DNA of 62,590 nucleotides. Source: Flavobacterium collinsii. GTDB lineage: Bacteria > Bacteroidota > Bacteroidia > Flavobacteriales > Flavobacteriaceae. The stretch lies in NCBI RefSeq assembly GCF_902804485.1, contig NZ_CADCST010000050.1:1-62590 (forward strand). The letters are read 5' to 3'. The notes below the pieces were generated by a model that saw only the letters and a program-made list of their open reading frames with translations, did no database searches and was not told where the DNA came from. Shown here in pieces: positions 51,017-60,296 of this stretch; position 1 is the first letter of the stretch; the number at the start of each line of letters is the position of its first letter. Made by a program: the position numbers and the translations under genes.

Positions 51017-53773
51017 ATGTCTGCAAATAAAATAAAGACCATTTTACTAAAAACGGCCAAATACCTTGGGATTACTTTTGTTGTCATTATAGGATTACTG
51101 TTCCTTACGCCCATTATTTTTGAAGATACCATCAAGGAACAGATTAAAAAAACCGCCAACGAAAAACTAAGCGCAGAACTCAACTATTCTGATGTTTCGG
51201 TTTCGTTTTTTCAGCATTTCCCTTCTCTGACACTAACCTTAAGCGACTTACATCTTAACGGCTCAGCTCCTTATAAGAGCGAAAAATTCATTACCGCAAA
51301 GGAAGTATCATTTGGTATCAATGTAGCCAGTCTGGTTTTTAGCAAAGAGGTAAAAATCGATCAGATTTATTTGTCTGATTCTTTTATCAATGTAAAAGTA
51401 AACGAAGAAGGAGAAGCCAATTACAACATTTACAAAGGATCTTCAAAGGATTCAAATCCTAAAGACAGCACCGAAACTGCCTTAAAACTGGAACGAATTG
51501 AGATTTTAAACAGTAAGATCGTTTACGATGACAAATCGACGAAAATACATTTTGATGCTTTTGGATTTGACTATTTAGGAAAAGGAGATTTAAACAAAGC
51601 CGTTTTCGATTTGTATTCGAAAGCAAAAATTGAAAAGTTAAATATCGTTTATGAAAATGAACCTTATTTGATGAACAAAAAGGTAAATGCTGATCTGATC
51701 ACAAAAGTCAACGTCAACTCCCTGTCTTTTTATTTTCAACAAAATAACCTTAAAATAAATGACCTTATTGTTGACTTTATTGGAAAATTCAACTTCCTGA
51801 AAGACGGATACAATATGGATTTTGTGATAAAATCAGACAACAGTGATTTACACGATGTTTTTACCGCCTTCCCTCCAAAATACATTACCTGGCTGTCGAA
51901 AACAGAATTAAAAGGAAACACCAACCTGCTTTTAACTTTAAAAGGAGACTATATTGCCGCACAAAATATTGCACCGGATCTTAATATGGATGTGAAAATA
52001 GACAGCGGATTTGTTAATTACAACAAAAGTGCTTTCCCGGTTTCGAATCTGAATTTAGAAATCAAAACAAAAGTTCCGTCTTTAAATCCGGACCTGCTTA
52101 TGGTTGATGCCAAAAACCTGTCTTTAAACATCAAACAGGATTATTTAAAAACGAAATTCAACGTCAAAGGTGTAAAAACACCGGATATCAACGCCGATTT
52201 TAAAGCTAAAATTGATCTTGGGAAATTAATGCAGGCACTTGGAATCCCAACCATCGTCTTGAAAGGAAACCTGGCAGGAGATGTAAAAGCAAATGGTAAA
52301 TTTGATTTAAAAAACAAACTTCTTCCGGTTACCAATGGCGTCATTGATTTGGAAAACGGTTATTTAAAAACACCTTACTATCCAAATCCGATTACAGACA
52401 TCACCATCAAATCTAAGGTTGAGAATCAAAAAGGGACTTTTAGTGACTTAAAAATAAGTCTAAAACCTACTCAGTTTACTTTTGAAGGAAAACCTGTTTT
52501 TGTAGAAGCTGATCTTAGCAATTTTAATGATTTGACTTATAACATTAAAGCGAAAGGAGAACTGGATGTCAACAAAATCTATAAAGTTTTCTCTCAAAAA
52601 GGACTAGATTTAGACGGTTTCGTAAAAGCCGATTTGGTTTTAAAAGGCAAACAAAGCGATGCCGAAAAAGGAAACTACCGCAAGCTGTACAACAAAGGAA
52701 CCCTTGAACTTAGAAATATCGGAATTGCTTCTGAATATCTTCCGAAGAAATTCATCATCAAAGAAGGTATTTTTAAGATCAATCAGGACAAGATGTCCTT
52801 CAACAACTTTTTAGCAGCCTACGGCCAATCTGACTTTAGGTTAAATGGTTATTTACAGAACGTTTTTAATTATGCAACTACCAATACCGGTGTTCTAAAA
52901 GGTTCTTTCAAATCGACATCACGTTATATTAATGTGGATGAATTTATGTCGGCTACTCCGACAACTACTTCGACTACCGAAACCAAAACGGAAACTCAGC
53001 CTCAAAAGCAAACGACACAAACAGGAGTTATTATTATTCCTTCCAATTTAAATCTGCAATTTACAGCGAATGCTCAAAAAGTAAATTTCGACAAATTGAA
53101 TCTTTTAAATGCAGTTGGAAATTTAAGCATGAACAAAGGCAAACTGAACATGCAGAATACCGGTTTTAATTTAATTGGATGCGATGTAAGCATGAATGCC
53201 AATTATCAGGCGGTAACACCTAAAAAAGCCAATTTTGATTACGCGATTAAAGCCACTGATTTTGACATCAAAAAAGCCTACAACGAAATCGAAGTTTTTA
53301 GAAAAATGGCAAGTGCAGCTGAAAAAGCACAAGGAATTGTTTCTCTGGACTATCAATTAAAGGGCCGTTTAAACAATAAAATGGAACCGGTTTATCCGTC
53401 GCTTATTGGCGGAGGAACACTTTCGATAAAAGAGGTAAAAGTTAGAGGATTGAAAATGTTTAGTGCGGTAAGCAAACAAACCAATACGGAATCAATAAAA
53501 AATCCGGATCTTTCAAAAGTAGATATTAAAACTACGATTAAAAACAATATCATGACCGTAGAACGCTTTAAGTTTAAATTTGCAGGCTTCCGACCAAGAA
53601 TCGAAGGCACAACAAGTTTAGACGGAAAACTGAACTTAAAAATGCGTTTAGGCCTTCCTCCTTTAGGAATCTTTGGAATTCCGCTGACCATTACCGGAAC
53701 TCAAGACAATCCAAAAATAAAAGTGGGAAGAAAATCTCAAAATTTAGAAGAAACAAAAGATACTGAAGAATAA
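51017..53773 (+). CDS. AsmA-family membrane-anchored protein
   Basis: 918 residues. One N-terminal membrane helix (YLGITFVVIIGLLFLTPIIF, about 16-35) is followed by a large periplasmic beta-rich body: an AsmA-N-like start (LNYSDVSVSFFQHFPSLTLTLSDL), repeated strand blocks, and a C-terminal AsmA-like region at about 680-880 (IEGTTSLDGKLNLKMRLGLPPLGIFGIPLTITGT). AsmA/TamB-type proteins form periplasmic grooves that carry or sort phospholipids toward the outer membrane. A Thr/Gln-rich stretch (about 655-675) looks like a linker. The terminator at 53781 ends it. Likely, but not proven, a lipid-transport role. Confidence 0.85.
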   Translation: MSANKIKTILLKTAKYLGITFVVIIGLLFLTPIIFEDTIKEQIKKTANEKLSAELNYSDVSVSFFQHFPSLTLTLSDLHLNGSAPYKSEKFITAKEVSFGINVASLVFSKEVKIDQIYLSDSFINVKVNEEGEANYNIYKGSSKDSNPKDSTETALKLERIEILNSKIVYDDKSTKIHFDAFGFDYLGKGDLNKAVFDLYSKAKIEKLNIVYENEPYLMNKKVNADLITKVNVNSLSFYFQQNNLKINDLIVDFIGKFNFLKDGYNMDFVIKSDNSDLHDVFTAFPPKYITWLSKTELKGNTNLLLTLKGDYIAAQNIAPDLNMDVKIDSGFVNYNKSAFPVSNLNLEIKTKVPSLNPDLLMVDAKNLSLNIKQDYLKTKFNVKGVKTPDINADFKAKIDLGKLMQALGIPTIVLKGNLAGDVKANGKFDLKNKLLPVTNGVIDLENGYLKTPYYPNPITDITIKSKVENQKGTFSDLKISLKPTQFTFEGKPVFVEADLSNFNDLTYNIKAKGELDVNKIYKVFSQKGLDLDGFVKADLVLKGKQSDAEKGNYRKLYNKGTLELRNIGIASEYLPKKFIIKEGIFKINQDKMSFNNFLAAYGQSDFRLNGYLQNVFNYATTNTGVLKGSFKSTSRYINVDEFMSATPTTTSTTETKTETQPQKQTTQTGVIIIPSNLNLQFTANAQKVNFDKLNLLNAVGNLSMNKGKLNMQNTGFNLIGCDVSMNANYQAVTPKKANFDYAIKATDFDIKKAYNEIEVFRKMASAAEKAQGIVSLDYQLKGRLNNKMEPVYPSLIGGGTLSIKEVKVRGLKMFSAVSKQTNTESIKNPDLSKVDIKTTIKNNIMTVERFKFKFAGFRPRIEGTTSLDGKLNLKMRLGLPPLGIFGIPLTITGTQDNPKIKVGRKSQNLEETKDTEE

Positions 53774-53780
53774 AAGTTGA

Positions 53781-53808
53781 AAACCTGTTCATTATGAGCA
53801 GGTTTTTT
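53781..53808 (+). terminator. Terminator of the AsmA-like gene
   Basis: aaacctgttca / tgagcaggttt, 11 bp with one G-T pair, then tttttgttt. Its T-run overlaps the TTG of the next promoter. Confidence 0.75.
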
Positions 53809-53838
53809 GTTTTAAATCAAATTATATTTATAGTTTTG
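53807..53838 (+). promoter_or_regulatory. Promoter TTG-N21-TAGTTTTG of the AraC gene
   Basis: TTG (53807-53809) and TAGTTTTG (53831-53838), spacing 21 bases, lie 20 bases before the ATG at 53859. The TTG is part of the terminator's T-rich tail. Confidence 0.7.
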
Positions 53839-53858
53839 AATAGCAATGCAACGCACTC

Positions 53859-54671
53859 ATGAAACAATCTAAAAAAGGAGAGTTTTACGGCCAGACTAAC
53901 AAAACGATTTCTCTTGAAGGAATAACGTTAACTGATACCGTATATACACACCCTACAGTAGACTGGCATTATCACGAGCATGCTTACTTTACCTTTATTC
54001 TGCAGGGAAATGTAATTGAAGGAAATAAAAAAGAAGTCTATAATTGCGCCCCCGGAAGCCTCCTTTTTCACAACTGGCAAGAACCACACTATAACATTAA
54101 ACCGGAAGGTTTTACGAGAGGTTTTCATCTTGAAATCGAAAGAAAATGGTTTGATTCACTTACAATGAATAGCGACAACCTGCAAGGAAGCACAACTGTC
54201 CTAAACCCTGACATAAAACTTTTGATGTATAAAATTTTCAGAGCGACCAAAATTGAAGATTTTCATTTTGACCTTTCGACACAAACTCTGTTAATTGAAA
54301 TCTTATCAAAACTAAATGGCGACTTTGAATCCATAAAACATAAAAATCCTAAATGGGTTACAATGATTGATGAAATCCTTCACGATCAGCTTACCGAAAC
54401 CATAACACTCGATTATTTGTCGAAAGCATTAGGCATCCACCCTATTCATCTTTCAAGAGATTTTTCGAAGTATTTTCATTGCAATTTAGGAGAGTACATA
54501 CGAAAATTAAAAGTAGAAAAAGCATTGTCGCTCATTGCAATGCAAAGCAAATCTCTAACGGAAATTGCTTACGAATGTGGTTTCTCCGACCAAAGTCATC
54601 TCACTCGGTCTTTCAGAGAAATAAACGGACTCAATCCTTCAGCACACAAAAAATTGCTTTTCAAAAAATAA
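53859..54671 (+). CDS. AraC-family transcriptional regulator
   Basis: 270 residues. The N-terminal cupin-like half shows a 'DWHYHEHAYFTFILQGNVIEG' strand set with His residues that may bind ligand or metal. The C-terminal ~100 residues hold the two helix-turn-helix units (LDYLSKALGIHPIHLSRDFSKYF and SLTEIAYECGFSDQSHLTRSF), which is the full AraC signature. The product should bind DNA as a dimer and respond to an unknown small molecule. It faces the serine hydrolase gene 76 bp downstream, which has its own -7 box. Control of that gene is a natural guess. Confidence 0.9.
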   Translation: MKQSKKGEFYGQTNKTISLEGITLTDTVYTHPTVDWHYHEHAYFTFILQGNVIEGNKKEVYNCAPGSLLFHNWQEPHYNIKPEGFTRGFHLEIERKWFDSLTMNSDNLQGSTTVLNPDIKLLMYKIFRATKIEDFHFDLSTQTLLIEILSKLNGDFESIKHKNPKWVTMIDEILHDQLTETITLDYLSKALGIHPIHLSRDFSKYFHCNLGEYIRKLKVEKALSLIAMQSKSLTEIAYECGFSDQSHLTRSFREINGLNPSAHKKLLFKK

Positions 54672-54714
54672 GTCAAATGTTAATCCTGTACAATTTTTAA
54701 AGTTTATTGTACGG

Positions 54715-54722
54715 TAGATTTG
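54715..54722 (+). promoter_or_regulatory. -7 element for the serine hydrolase gene
   Basis: TAGATTTG (TAnnTTTG) lies 25 bases before ATG 54748. Upstream, gtacaatttttaaagtttattgtac holds the inverted words gtacaat/attgtac (54688-54712), an 18-25-bp dyad that could be an operator for the adjacent AraC protein. Confidence 0.4.
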
Positions 54723-54747
54723 CATTTCAATCCTTACAATCAATCAA

Positions 54748-56406
54748 ATGAAACACATTCTTTTACTTGCCCTGCTATTTTGCAACAACATTATTTCAGC
54801 ACAAAACAATGACCTGTTCAAAACCGATGGAATTACAACTGAACTGCATAAAAATAATGTAGGTAAAATTACTTTTATGAAAGGCAACATTCCGTTAGAG
54901 CAATATAAAGAAGCTGATTTTCTGAAATCTTTTGAACTAACCTATAAATCCGATTTGAACATCAGGGTTTTCATGAACAACTCCGTTACAAATTACCTGC
55001 ATCAATTGAATCCGGAATTACCCGCTGATCAACTTTTAACAACAGGAAACCTTCAGTTTGCCTTTTACATCGACAATAAACTCCTCTACACCGAAAACCT
55101 TAACTACGGATGCAGTTTTGGATCGGGAGGCAGCAAAGATACTTCAACAACCTTCAGGGTTCCTCTAACCAGCTCCAAAAAAGAAGACTGGTGGTCCATT
55201 TACCTGTGGGAACGATTTAAACTTAATGGAGGAGAAAAAGCTTTAACCAATGGTAAACATAAACTAAAAATTGAAATTCGTCCTTATCAAACGAATCAAA
55301 ACGGAGCAGTCAAAACAGGAGATTTAATTGCAAAAGGAGAAATTCAGCTGATCTTAAAAGCACCTAAACTGACAGCCAAACAAATCGAAATTCAACCTAT
55401 TCAGCCCAACAGCGGCTGGGAAGTTTCAAATTTTGCTTTTGACAAAAAGAAAATTGAAAAACTCAACGCAGCTATTGCCAGTTACGATTTGAAGGAAATT
55501 ACAAGTGTAGTTGTCATTTACGATAAAAAACTACTGCTTGAAGAATATTTTAATGAAGCCGACAGAAACACTTTGCATGACACCAGATCTGCAGGAAAAT
55601 CTTTCGCTTCAACCCTAGCAGGAATTGCCATAAACGACGGTTATCTTAAGAATGAAAATCAAACATTGAACCAGTTCTACGATTTAAAGAACTTTGCCAA
55701 TTATGAGTCTAAAAAAGACAGCATAAAAATAAAAGACCTACTCAACATGAGCTCCGCCTTTGAAGGCTCCGATCAAAATAGCGATTCCCCTGGAAACGAA
55801 GAAAACATGTATCCTACAGACAATTGGGTAAAATTTACTTTAGACTTACCCATGGATAAATCTAAAACCAATGGCGGTCAATCGGATTATTTTACAGCAG
55901 GCGTAGTTTTACTGGGTGACATCATCCATAAATCAGTTCCTGGCGGATTAGAAAAATATGCCGATGAAAAGCTTTTCAAACCACTAAACATAACACATTA
56001 CCAATGGCAGTATACTCCACAGAAAGTAGCCAATACAGCAGGAAGTCTACAAATGACCTCATTGGATTATGCCAAATATGCTCAATTATACCAGAACAAT
56101 GGCCTTTGGAATGGCAAACAAATCCTTACTACCGATTGGGTTCAAAAAACCCTAACCCACCAGTTTCAGATTCCGGAAAGAGAAAACGAATACTACGGTT
56201 ATCTGTTTTGGAACAGAACTTTTAATTATAAAAACACTCCCTACGAAACTTATTACTGCGCAGGAAATGGAGGAAATGAATTTATGATTTTCAAAAACCT
56301 TCCACTTGTAGTGATCATTACTTCAAAAGCCTATAACAAACCTTATGGGCATGCACAAGCTGAAAAAATTGTACAGGATTATATACTTCCATCACTATTA
56401 AAATAA
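54748..56406 (+). CDS. Serine hydrolase (beta-lactamase/penicillin-binding type C family)
   Basis: 552 residues. Signal peptide MKHILLLALLFCNNIISAQ. The C-terminal ~330 residues carry the class-C fold, with catalytic S281-x-x-K284 (RSAGKSFAS). The second motif corresponds to the YFTAGVV region, and the third to 'YYCAGNGGNEFMIF' near the end. The N-terminal ~210 residues form a separate beta-rich domain of unknown role. Family members include D-aminopeptidases, esterases and beta-lactamases, so resistance cannot be assumed. The adjacent AraC gene and the possible dyad at 54688-54712 suggest regulated expression. It acts outside the cytoplasm. Confidence 0.85.
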   Translation: MKHILLLALLFCNNIISAQNNDLFKTDGITTELHKNNVGKITFMKGNIPLEQYKEADFLKSFELTYKSDLNIRVFMNNSVTNYLHQLNPELPADQLLTTGNLQFAFYIDNKLLYTENLNYGCSFGSGGSKDTSTTFRVPLTSSKKEDWWSIYLWERFKLNGGEKALTNGKHKLKIEIRPYQTNQNGAVKTGDLIAKGEIQLILKAPKLTAKQIEIQPIQPNSGWEVSNFAFDKKKIEKLNAAIASYDLKEITSVVVIYDKKLLLEEYFNEADRNTLHDTRSAGKSFASTLAGIAINDGYLKNENQTLNQFYDLKNFANYESKKDSIKIKDLLNMSSAFEGSDQNSDSPGNEENMYPTDNWVKFTLDLPMDKSKTNGGQSDYFTAGVVLLGDIIHKSVPGGLEKYADEKLFKPLNITHYQWQYTPQKVANTAGSLQMTSLDYAKYAQLYQNNGLWNGKQILTTDWVQKTLTHQFQIPERENEYYGYLFWNRTFNYKNTPYETYYCAGNGGNEFMIFKNLPLVVIITSKAYNKPYGHAQAEKIVQDYILPSLLK

Positions 56407-56567
56407 AAGTCAGGATCAGATTCAAAAAGGTATTCACTTTACTGTAAAGCGCGTTAGAGATGGCGATTGCTGTTCTTTTGCGATCTCTAATGGCTTTGCA
56501 TTTTTAAAATCACCTGTCACAAAAGATTTAACGTACAGGATTTTTATAGCATTATATTAGTCCATTA

Positions 56568-57857
56568 CTAAACAGACAATGTTCCGGAAACATATAAAAT
56601 ACCTTTTGCCAACAACCACAATAAGGCCGCCATGCCTAAAAATCCCCAAGTCCAGTTGCTGCTTCTTTTCCAACTAAAGAAAAATGTCGGGATTTCCCAA
56701 TATTTAATCACGATAAAAGTACTTACTCCAATTAATGAAACCCAAATCATCTCGGCAGAATGAATGTGAAAACTATAAAACAAAACCAAGGCAAAAAAGA
56801 GAGTCGTCACAAATTGTAAATAATAATAATTCTTATAATTGCGTTTGTAATTATCCTTAAGCGACAACAGTAAAAACGATACAATTAGCAAGCTAGTCAA
56901 AGCGGTTATTACATACGAAAAAATTACATTATACTGCCAAATAAGAAAAGCATCTATAATTAGCGCCAAAACCACACAAGCCGCGAGCGAGTAAACACTT
57001 CTTTCAATATAAGCATCTTTCTCTTTATAAGGTATCAGAATCGGGTACATATATTTCTCTAAAATTCGCCAAAAAGGCAAAGCACAAATAGCCGCCATTG
57101 CAGCAATCACAATTTCATAATTATACACTTTGTCCGCCGGAACTTTATACAAGAGATAAAACAGCGCCACGGTAACGATGATAGCAGGCAGGCAGATTGT
57201 TTTTACAGTTTCCCACTTATCATTTCCCCAGAAATTATTCTTTATCTCAAAAATATATTTCTGTACCAAATATTTACGGGTAAAAATTGCCGTGGACTGG
57301 CTCCATAACAAAAACAAACCTGTATGAATTACTATAGTCCGCAATGTCATTTCTTCTATAAAACACCCCCAAACAACGCAGGCAGCCCCTGCTAACAACA
57401 ATTCGTACGTTAATAAAATTGCCGAAAATAAAAGTCTGAATAAGGGCGCAAACTGATTGATCAGGATACCGATCAGTGAATTCCAATAATTGCGCAACAA
57501 ACCTATTATCGAACATATTGCAATAAATGCCGAGAGATACAACATCCAATTGGTCAGCGATTGTGTTTGCATCCATAATTGAACTGCAGAATTTTTTACG
57601 GGCGTATAGACTATATGAGAGTTGGCGTAAATTTCGTTCGCTAATTGATTTCTTACCGTATCGTTTAGGCCATAAAATTGTTTTTTGTGCTTTTGCCAAT
57701 AAACAGTAGCATCAGAACCACTTTTTTGTAAAACGGCAAACTCGTATAAAATCTTTTTTTGAGCATTGGTCAATGATGCAACTTTCTCGGCAGAATGAAT
57801 TTCTTTTGCAAACAGGCTTGTACAGAAAAGAAACAGGAGGAAAACTATTTTTTTCAA
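56568..57857 (-). CDS. Multi-pass membrane protein of unknown function
   Basis: 429 residues. Signal peptide MKKIVFLLFLFCTSLFAKE, a ~80-residue soluble helical segment, then about ten predicted membrane helices between residue 108 and the end (for example LTNWMLYLSAFIAICSIIGLL, AIIVTVALFYLLY, YVITALTSLLIVSFLLL). No transport or enzyme motif stands out. The N-terminal segment with 'YWQKHKKQFYGLNDTVRNQLANEIY' is extracytoplasmic if the signal is cleaved. It is on the same strand as rpmA but 108 bp after it, beyond a terminator. The gap to the serine hydrolase gene (56407-56567) has an 11-bp stem with one mismatch (56454-56464 / 56480-56490). Confidence 0.65.
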   Translation of the reverse strand: MKKIVFLLFLFCTSLFAKEIHSAEKVASLTNAQKKILYEFAVLQKSGSDATVYWQKHKKQFYGLNDTVRNQLANEIYANSHIVYTPVKNSAVQLWMQTQSLTNWMLYLSAFIAICSIIGLLRNYWNSLIGILINQFAPLFRLLFSAILLTYELLLAGAACVVWGCFIEEMTLRTIVIHTGLFLLWSQSTAIFTRKYLVQKYIFEIKNNFWGNDKWETVKTICLPAIIVTVALFYLLYKVPADKVYNYEIVIAAMAAICALPFWRILEKYMYPILIPYKEKDAYIERSVYSLAACVVLALIIDAFLIWQYNVIFSYVITALTSLLIVSFLLLSLKDNYKRNYKNYYYLQFVTTLFFALVLFYSFHIHSAEMIWVSLIGVSTFIVIKYWEIPTFFFSWKRSSNWTWGFLGMAALLWLLAKGILYVSGTLSV

Positions 57858-57916
57858 AATTTGGATAGATTAATCCTTCCAAAAATACAAATAATAAGTA
57901 TTGGATATAAAGCAAA

Positions 57917-57945
57917 AAACCCGTTCACCAAAGATGAACGGGTTT
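57917..57945 (-). terminator. Terminator of rplU-rpmA
   Basis: aaacccgttca (57917-57927) and tgaacgggttt (57935-57945), 11 bp perfect, with a T-run on the minus strand (ttttttgc). Confidence 0.8.
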
Positions 57946-57965
57946 TGTAATAAGTAGTCTAATGC

Positions 57966-58226
57966 TTATGCTTCGAATGGAAGGATAGATACATAAGATT
58001 TGTTATCTTTTTTCTTTTGGAACTTAACAACTCCAGCTACTCTTGCGTGTAGTGTGTGATCTTTACTGATGTAAACGTTTTCACCTGGATTATGTTTTGA
58101 ACCTCTTTGTCTAACGATGATGTTCCCAGCAATAGCAGCTTGACCACCAAAAATCTTAACGCCTAGACGTTTTGATTCTGATTCTCTACCATTCTTCGAA
58201 CTACCGACACCTTTCTTGTGAGCCAT
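57966..58226 (-). CDS. rpmA: 50S ribosomal protein L27
   Basis: 86 residues, the normal length. The start [22 protein letters not shown] is the conserved N-terminal tail that reaches into the peptidyl-transferase centre; there is no Firmicutes-type pre-sequence to cleave. '[26 protein letters not shown]' is the L27 core. It lies 24 bp after rplU, the universal rplU-rpmA pair, under the promoter at 58719-58748, and is closed by the hairpin at 57917. Confidence 0.97.
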   Translation of the reverse strand: MAHKKGVGSSKNGRESESKRLGVKIFGGQAAIAGNIIVRQRGSKHNPGENVYISKDHTLHARVAGVVKFQKKKDNKSYVSILPFEA

Positions 58227-58250
58227 GACGTATGAGTTTAAATATTGTTA

Positions 58251-58688
58251 TTATTCTTTAGTAGCTTCTTTTTTTGCTTTTGGAGCTGCTTTTTTCGCTT
58301 TTGGAGCTTCTACTTCTTCAGTAGCTGCATCTTCTGCTACAACTGCTTTTTTAGCTGCTGCTTTTTTAGTTCCTCCTGCTGCAGTAATACCTTCAATTAC
58401 AATTTGAGTAAGATATTGTCTGTGACCATTTCTTTTTTTGTATCCTTTTCTTCTTTTCTTTTTGAAAACGATAACTTTATCTCCTTTTAAGTGTTGTAAC
58501 ACTTTAGCTTCTACTGAAGCACCTTCTATAGCTGGGGCGCCTAAAGTTACATTTCCGTTATCGTCTAATAAAAGAACTTTGTCAAAAGAAACTTTTGAAC
58601 CTTCTTCGTTAGCCAAACGGTGAACATAAACCTTTAAGTCTTTGCTTACTTTGAATTGTTGCCCTGCTATCTCTACGATTGCATACAT
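58251..58688 (-). CDS. rplU: 50S ribosomal protein L21 with basic C-terminal extension
   Basis: 145 residues. The first ~103 match L21 (MYAIVEIAGQQFKVSKDLKV, and the RNA-binding 'VIVFKKKRRKGYKKRNGHRQYLTQI'). The last ~40 are an Ala/Lys/Glu-rich extension (TKKAAAKKAVVAEDAATEEVEAPKAKK) that is likely disordered or a lone helix. Such tails are common on Bacteroidota ribosomal proteins. It binds 23S rRNA and stands beside L27 in the gene order. A consensus promoter lies 31 bases upstream of the ATG. Confidence 0.96.
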   Translation of the reverse strand: MYAIVEIAGQQFKVSKDLKVYVHRLANEEGSKVSFDKVLLLDDNGNVTLGAPAIEGASVEAKVLQHLKGDKVIVFKKKRRKGYKKRNGHRQYLTQIVIEGITAAGGTKKAAAKKAVVAEDAATEEVEAPKAKKAAPKAKKEATKE

Positions 58689-58718
58689 ACCAAATTGATT
58701 TATTGATTTTTAAGGTTG

Positions 58719-58748
58719 CAAATATACAACTATTAATTTACTGTGCAA
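58719..58748 (-). promoter_or_regulatory. Promoter TTG-N19-TATATTTG of rplU-rpmA
   Basis: On the minus strand, TTG (58746-58748) and TATATTTG (58719-58726) are spaced by 19 bases, a full consensus match for a ribosomal protein operon. Confidence 0.8.
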
Positions 58749-58891
58749 TCCCTTATTCCAAAAATATTTATTTCCGCTTTACAGCTGTTTTTCAAGGCAT
58801 TTCTGTACTCCAAAAAACACATTTAGAAGTAAAAGACTGTTAAATTTTAATCATTTTACCCCCGTACCCCTGAATGCTAATTAAAAAAAGT

Positions 58892-58899
58892 TATTTTTG
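58892..58899 (+). promoter_or_regulatory. -7 element for the M16 peptidase operon
   Basis: TATTTTTG (TAnnTTTG) lies 63 bases before the ATG at 58963. A CTG rather than TTG is at the right distance upstream (58870-58872). Confidence 0.45.
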
Positions 58900-58962
58900 G
58901 TGTAACGATAATCAACTCTTGACTACCTATTTATTTAGGTAAATATAAATTTATTAATCTTT

Positions 58963-60285
58963 ATGAAAAATTCAATAATTATGTTAAGTGCGGCACTAAT
59001 GCTCGGCGGAGTGGCTCATGCTCAAAAGGTAGCTTTTGAAGAATACAATTTAGATAACGGAATGCACGTCATTTTGCATAATGATCCCTCAGCTCCGGTC
59101 GTGATCACCTCAGTTATGTACCATGTAGGATCAAAAGACGAACGTCCGGACCGAACAGGTTTTGCCCATTTCTTTGAACATTTGTTGTTTGAAGGAACTA
59201 AAAACATCAAACGCGGCGAATGGATGAAGATTGTTACCGCTAATGGAGGTGTAAACAACGCCAACACTACTGACGACAGAACGTATTACTACGAAGTTTT
59301 CCCTTCAAACAGCTTAGAACTTGGTTTATGGATGGAATCTGAAAGATTAATGCATCCGGTTATCAATAAAATTGGTGTTGACACACAAAATGAAGTGGTT
59401 AAGGAAGAAAAAAGAATGCGTTACGACAATCAGCCTTATGGAAACATTCTGCCGGTTGTAAAAGAAAACATGTTCAAAAAACACCCGTACCGTTGGACTA
59501 CTATCGGTTCTATGAAAGATTTGGATGCTGCAACTCTTGAAGAATTTCAGGCATTTAATAAAAAATTCTACACGCCAAACAATGCTGTTTTAGTCGTAGC
59601 AGGTGATTTTGACAAAGCCAAAACAAAAGAATGGATTCAGAAATATTTTGCACCAATTCCGAGAGGCGAAGAAGTAAAAAAACAAACTTATGTAGAAGAG
59701 CCAATCAATCAGACAATAAAAGCGACTTACGAAGACCCGAACATTCAGATTCCAATGGTAGTTGCTTCATACAGAACTCCATCTATGAAAACCAGAGACG
59801 CCAGAGTTTTAGACTTAATTTCTTCTTATTTAAGTGATGGAAAAAGCTCTAAATTGTACAAAAAAATAGTTGACGACAAAAAAATGGCCCTTCAGATTGG
59901 AGCAGTAGGATTTAGTCAGGAAGATTACGGAATGTACATTTTGTATGGTTTACCGATGGCTCCCAACACAACAGCCGACATTTTGAAAGAAATGGATGAA
60001 GAGATCGTAAAAATTCAAACAGATTTGATTTCTGAGAAGGATTATCAAAAATTACAAAACAAATTCGATAATAATTTTGTGAATGCCAATGCAAGCGTTG
60101 AAGGAATTGCAGAAAATCTTGCTTCTTTCTACCTGCTTTACGGAGATGTAAACTTGATTAATACGGAGATCGATCTTTATCATTCTATCACCAGAGAAGA
60201 AATCAGAGAAGTAGCCAAGAAGTACCTAAACCCTAACCAGCGTTTAATTTTAGACTATATCCCTTCAACTAAAGCTCAAAACTAA
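58963..60285 (+). CDS. M16-family zinc peptidase, catalytic subunit
   Basis: 440 residues. A short signal peptide (MKNSIIMLSAALMLGGVAHAQ) leads into two M16 half-domains. The inverted zinc motif HFFEH (H69, E72, H73) and the downstream Glu in QNEVVKEEKRMR complete the site. The C-terminal half holds the R/Y-type substrate arm 'LIS-SYLSDGKSSKLY'. It should degrade peptides in the periplasm as a heterodimer with the product of the next gene, which lacks the zinc motif. The two genes are 11 bp apart. Confidence 0.93.
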   Translation: MKNSIIMLSAALMLGGVAHAQKVAFEEYNLDNGMHVILHNDPSAPVVITSVMYHVGSKDERPDRTGFAHFFEHLLFEGTKNIKRGEWMKIVTANGGVNNANTTDDRTYYYEVFPSNSLELGLWMESERLMHPVINKIGVDTQNEVVKEEKRMRYDNQPYGNILPVVKENMFKKHPYRWTTIGSMKDLDAATLEEFQAFNKKFYTPNNAVLVVAGDFDKAKTKEWIQKYFAPIPRGEEVKKQTYVEEPINQTIKATYEDPNIQIPMVVASYRTPSMKTRDARVLDLISSYLSDGKSSKLYKKIVDDKKMALQIGAVGFSQEDYGMYILYGLPMAPNTTADILKEMDEEIVKIQTDLISEKDYQKLQNKFDNNFVNANASVEGIAENLASFYLLYGDVNLINTEIDLYHSITREEIREVAKKYLNPNQRLILDYIPSTKAQN

Positions 60286-60296
60286 GTCATCGAATC

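Noticed and set aside
54748..56406. Antibiotic-resistance beta-lactamase
   Set aside because: Only the general SxxK serine hydrolase fold is visible, with a large extra N-terminal domain; most such proteins are not resistance enzymes.
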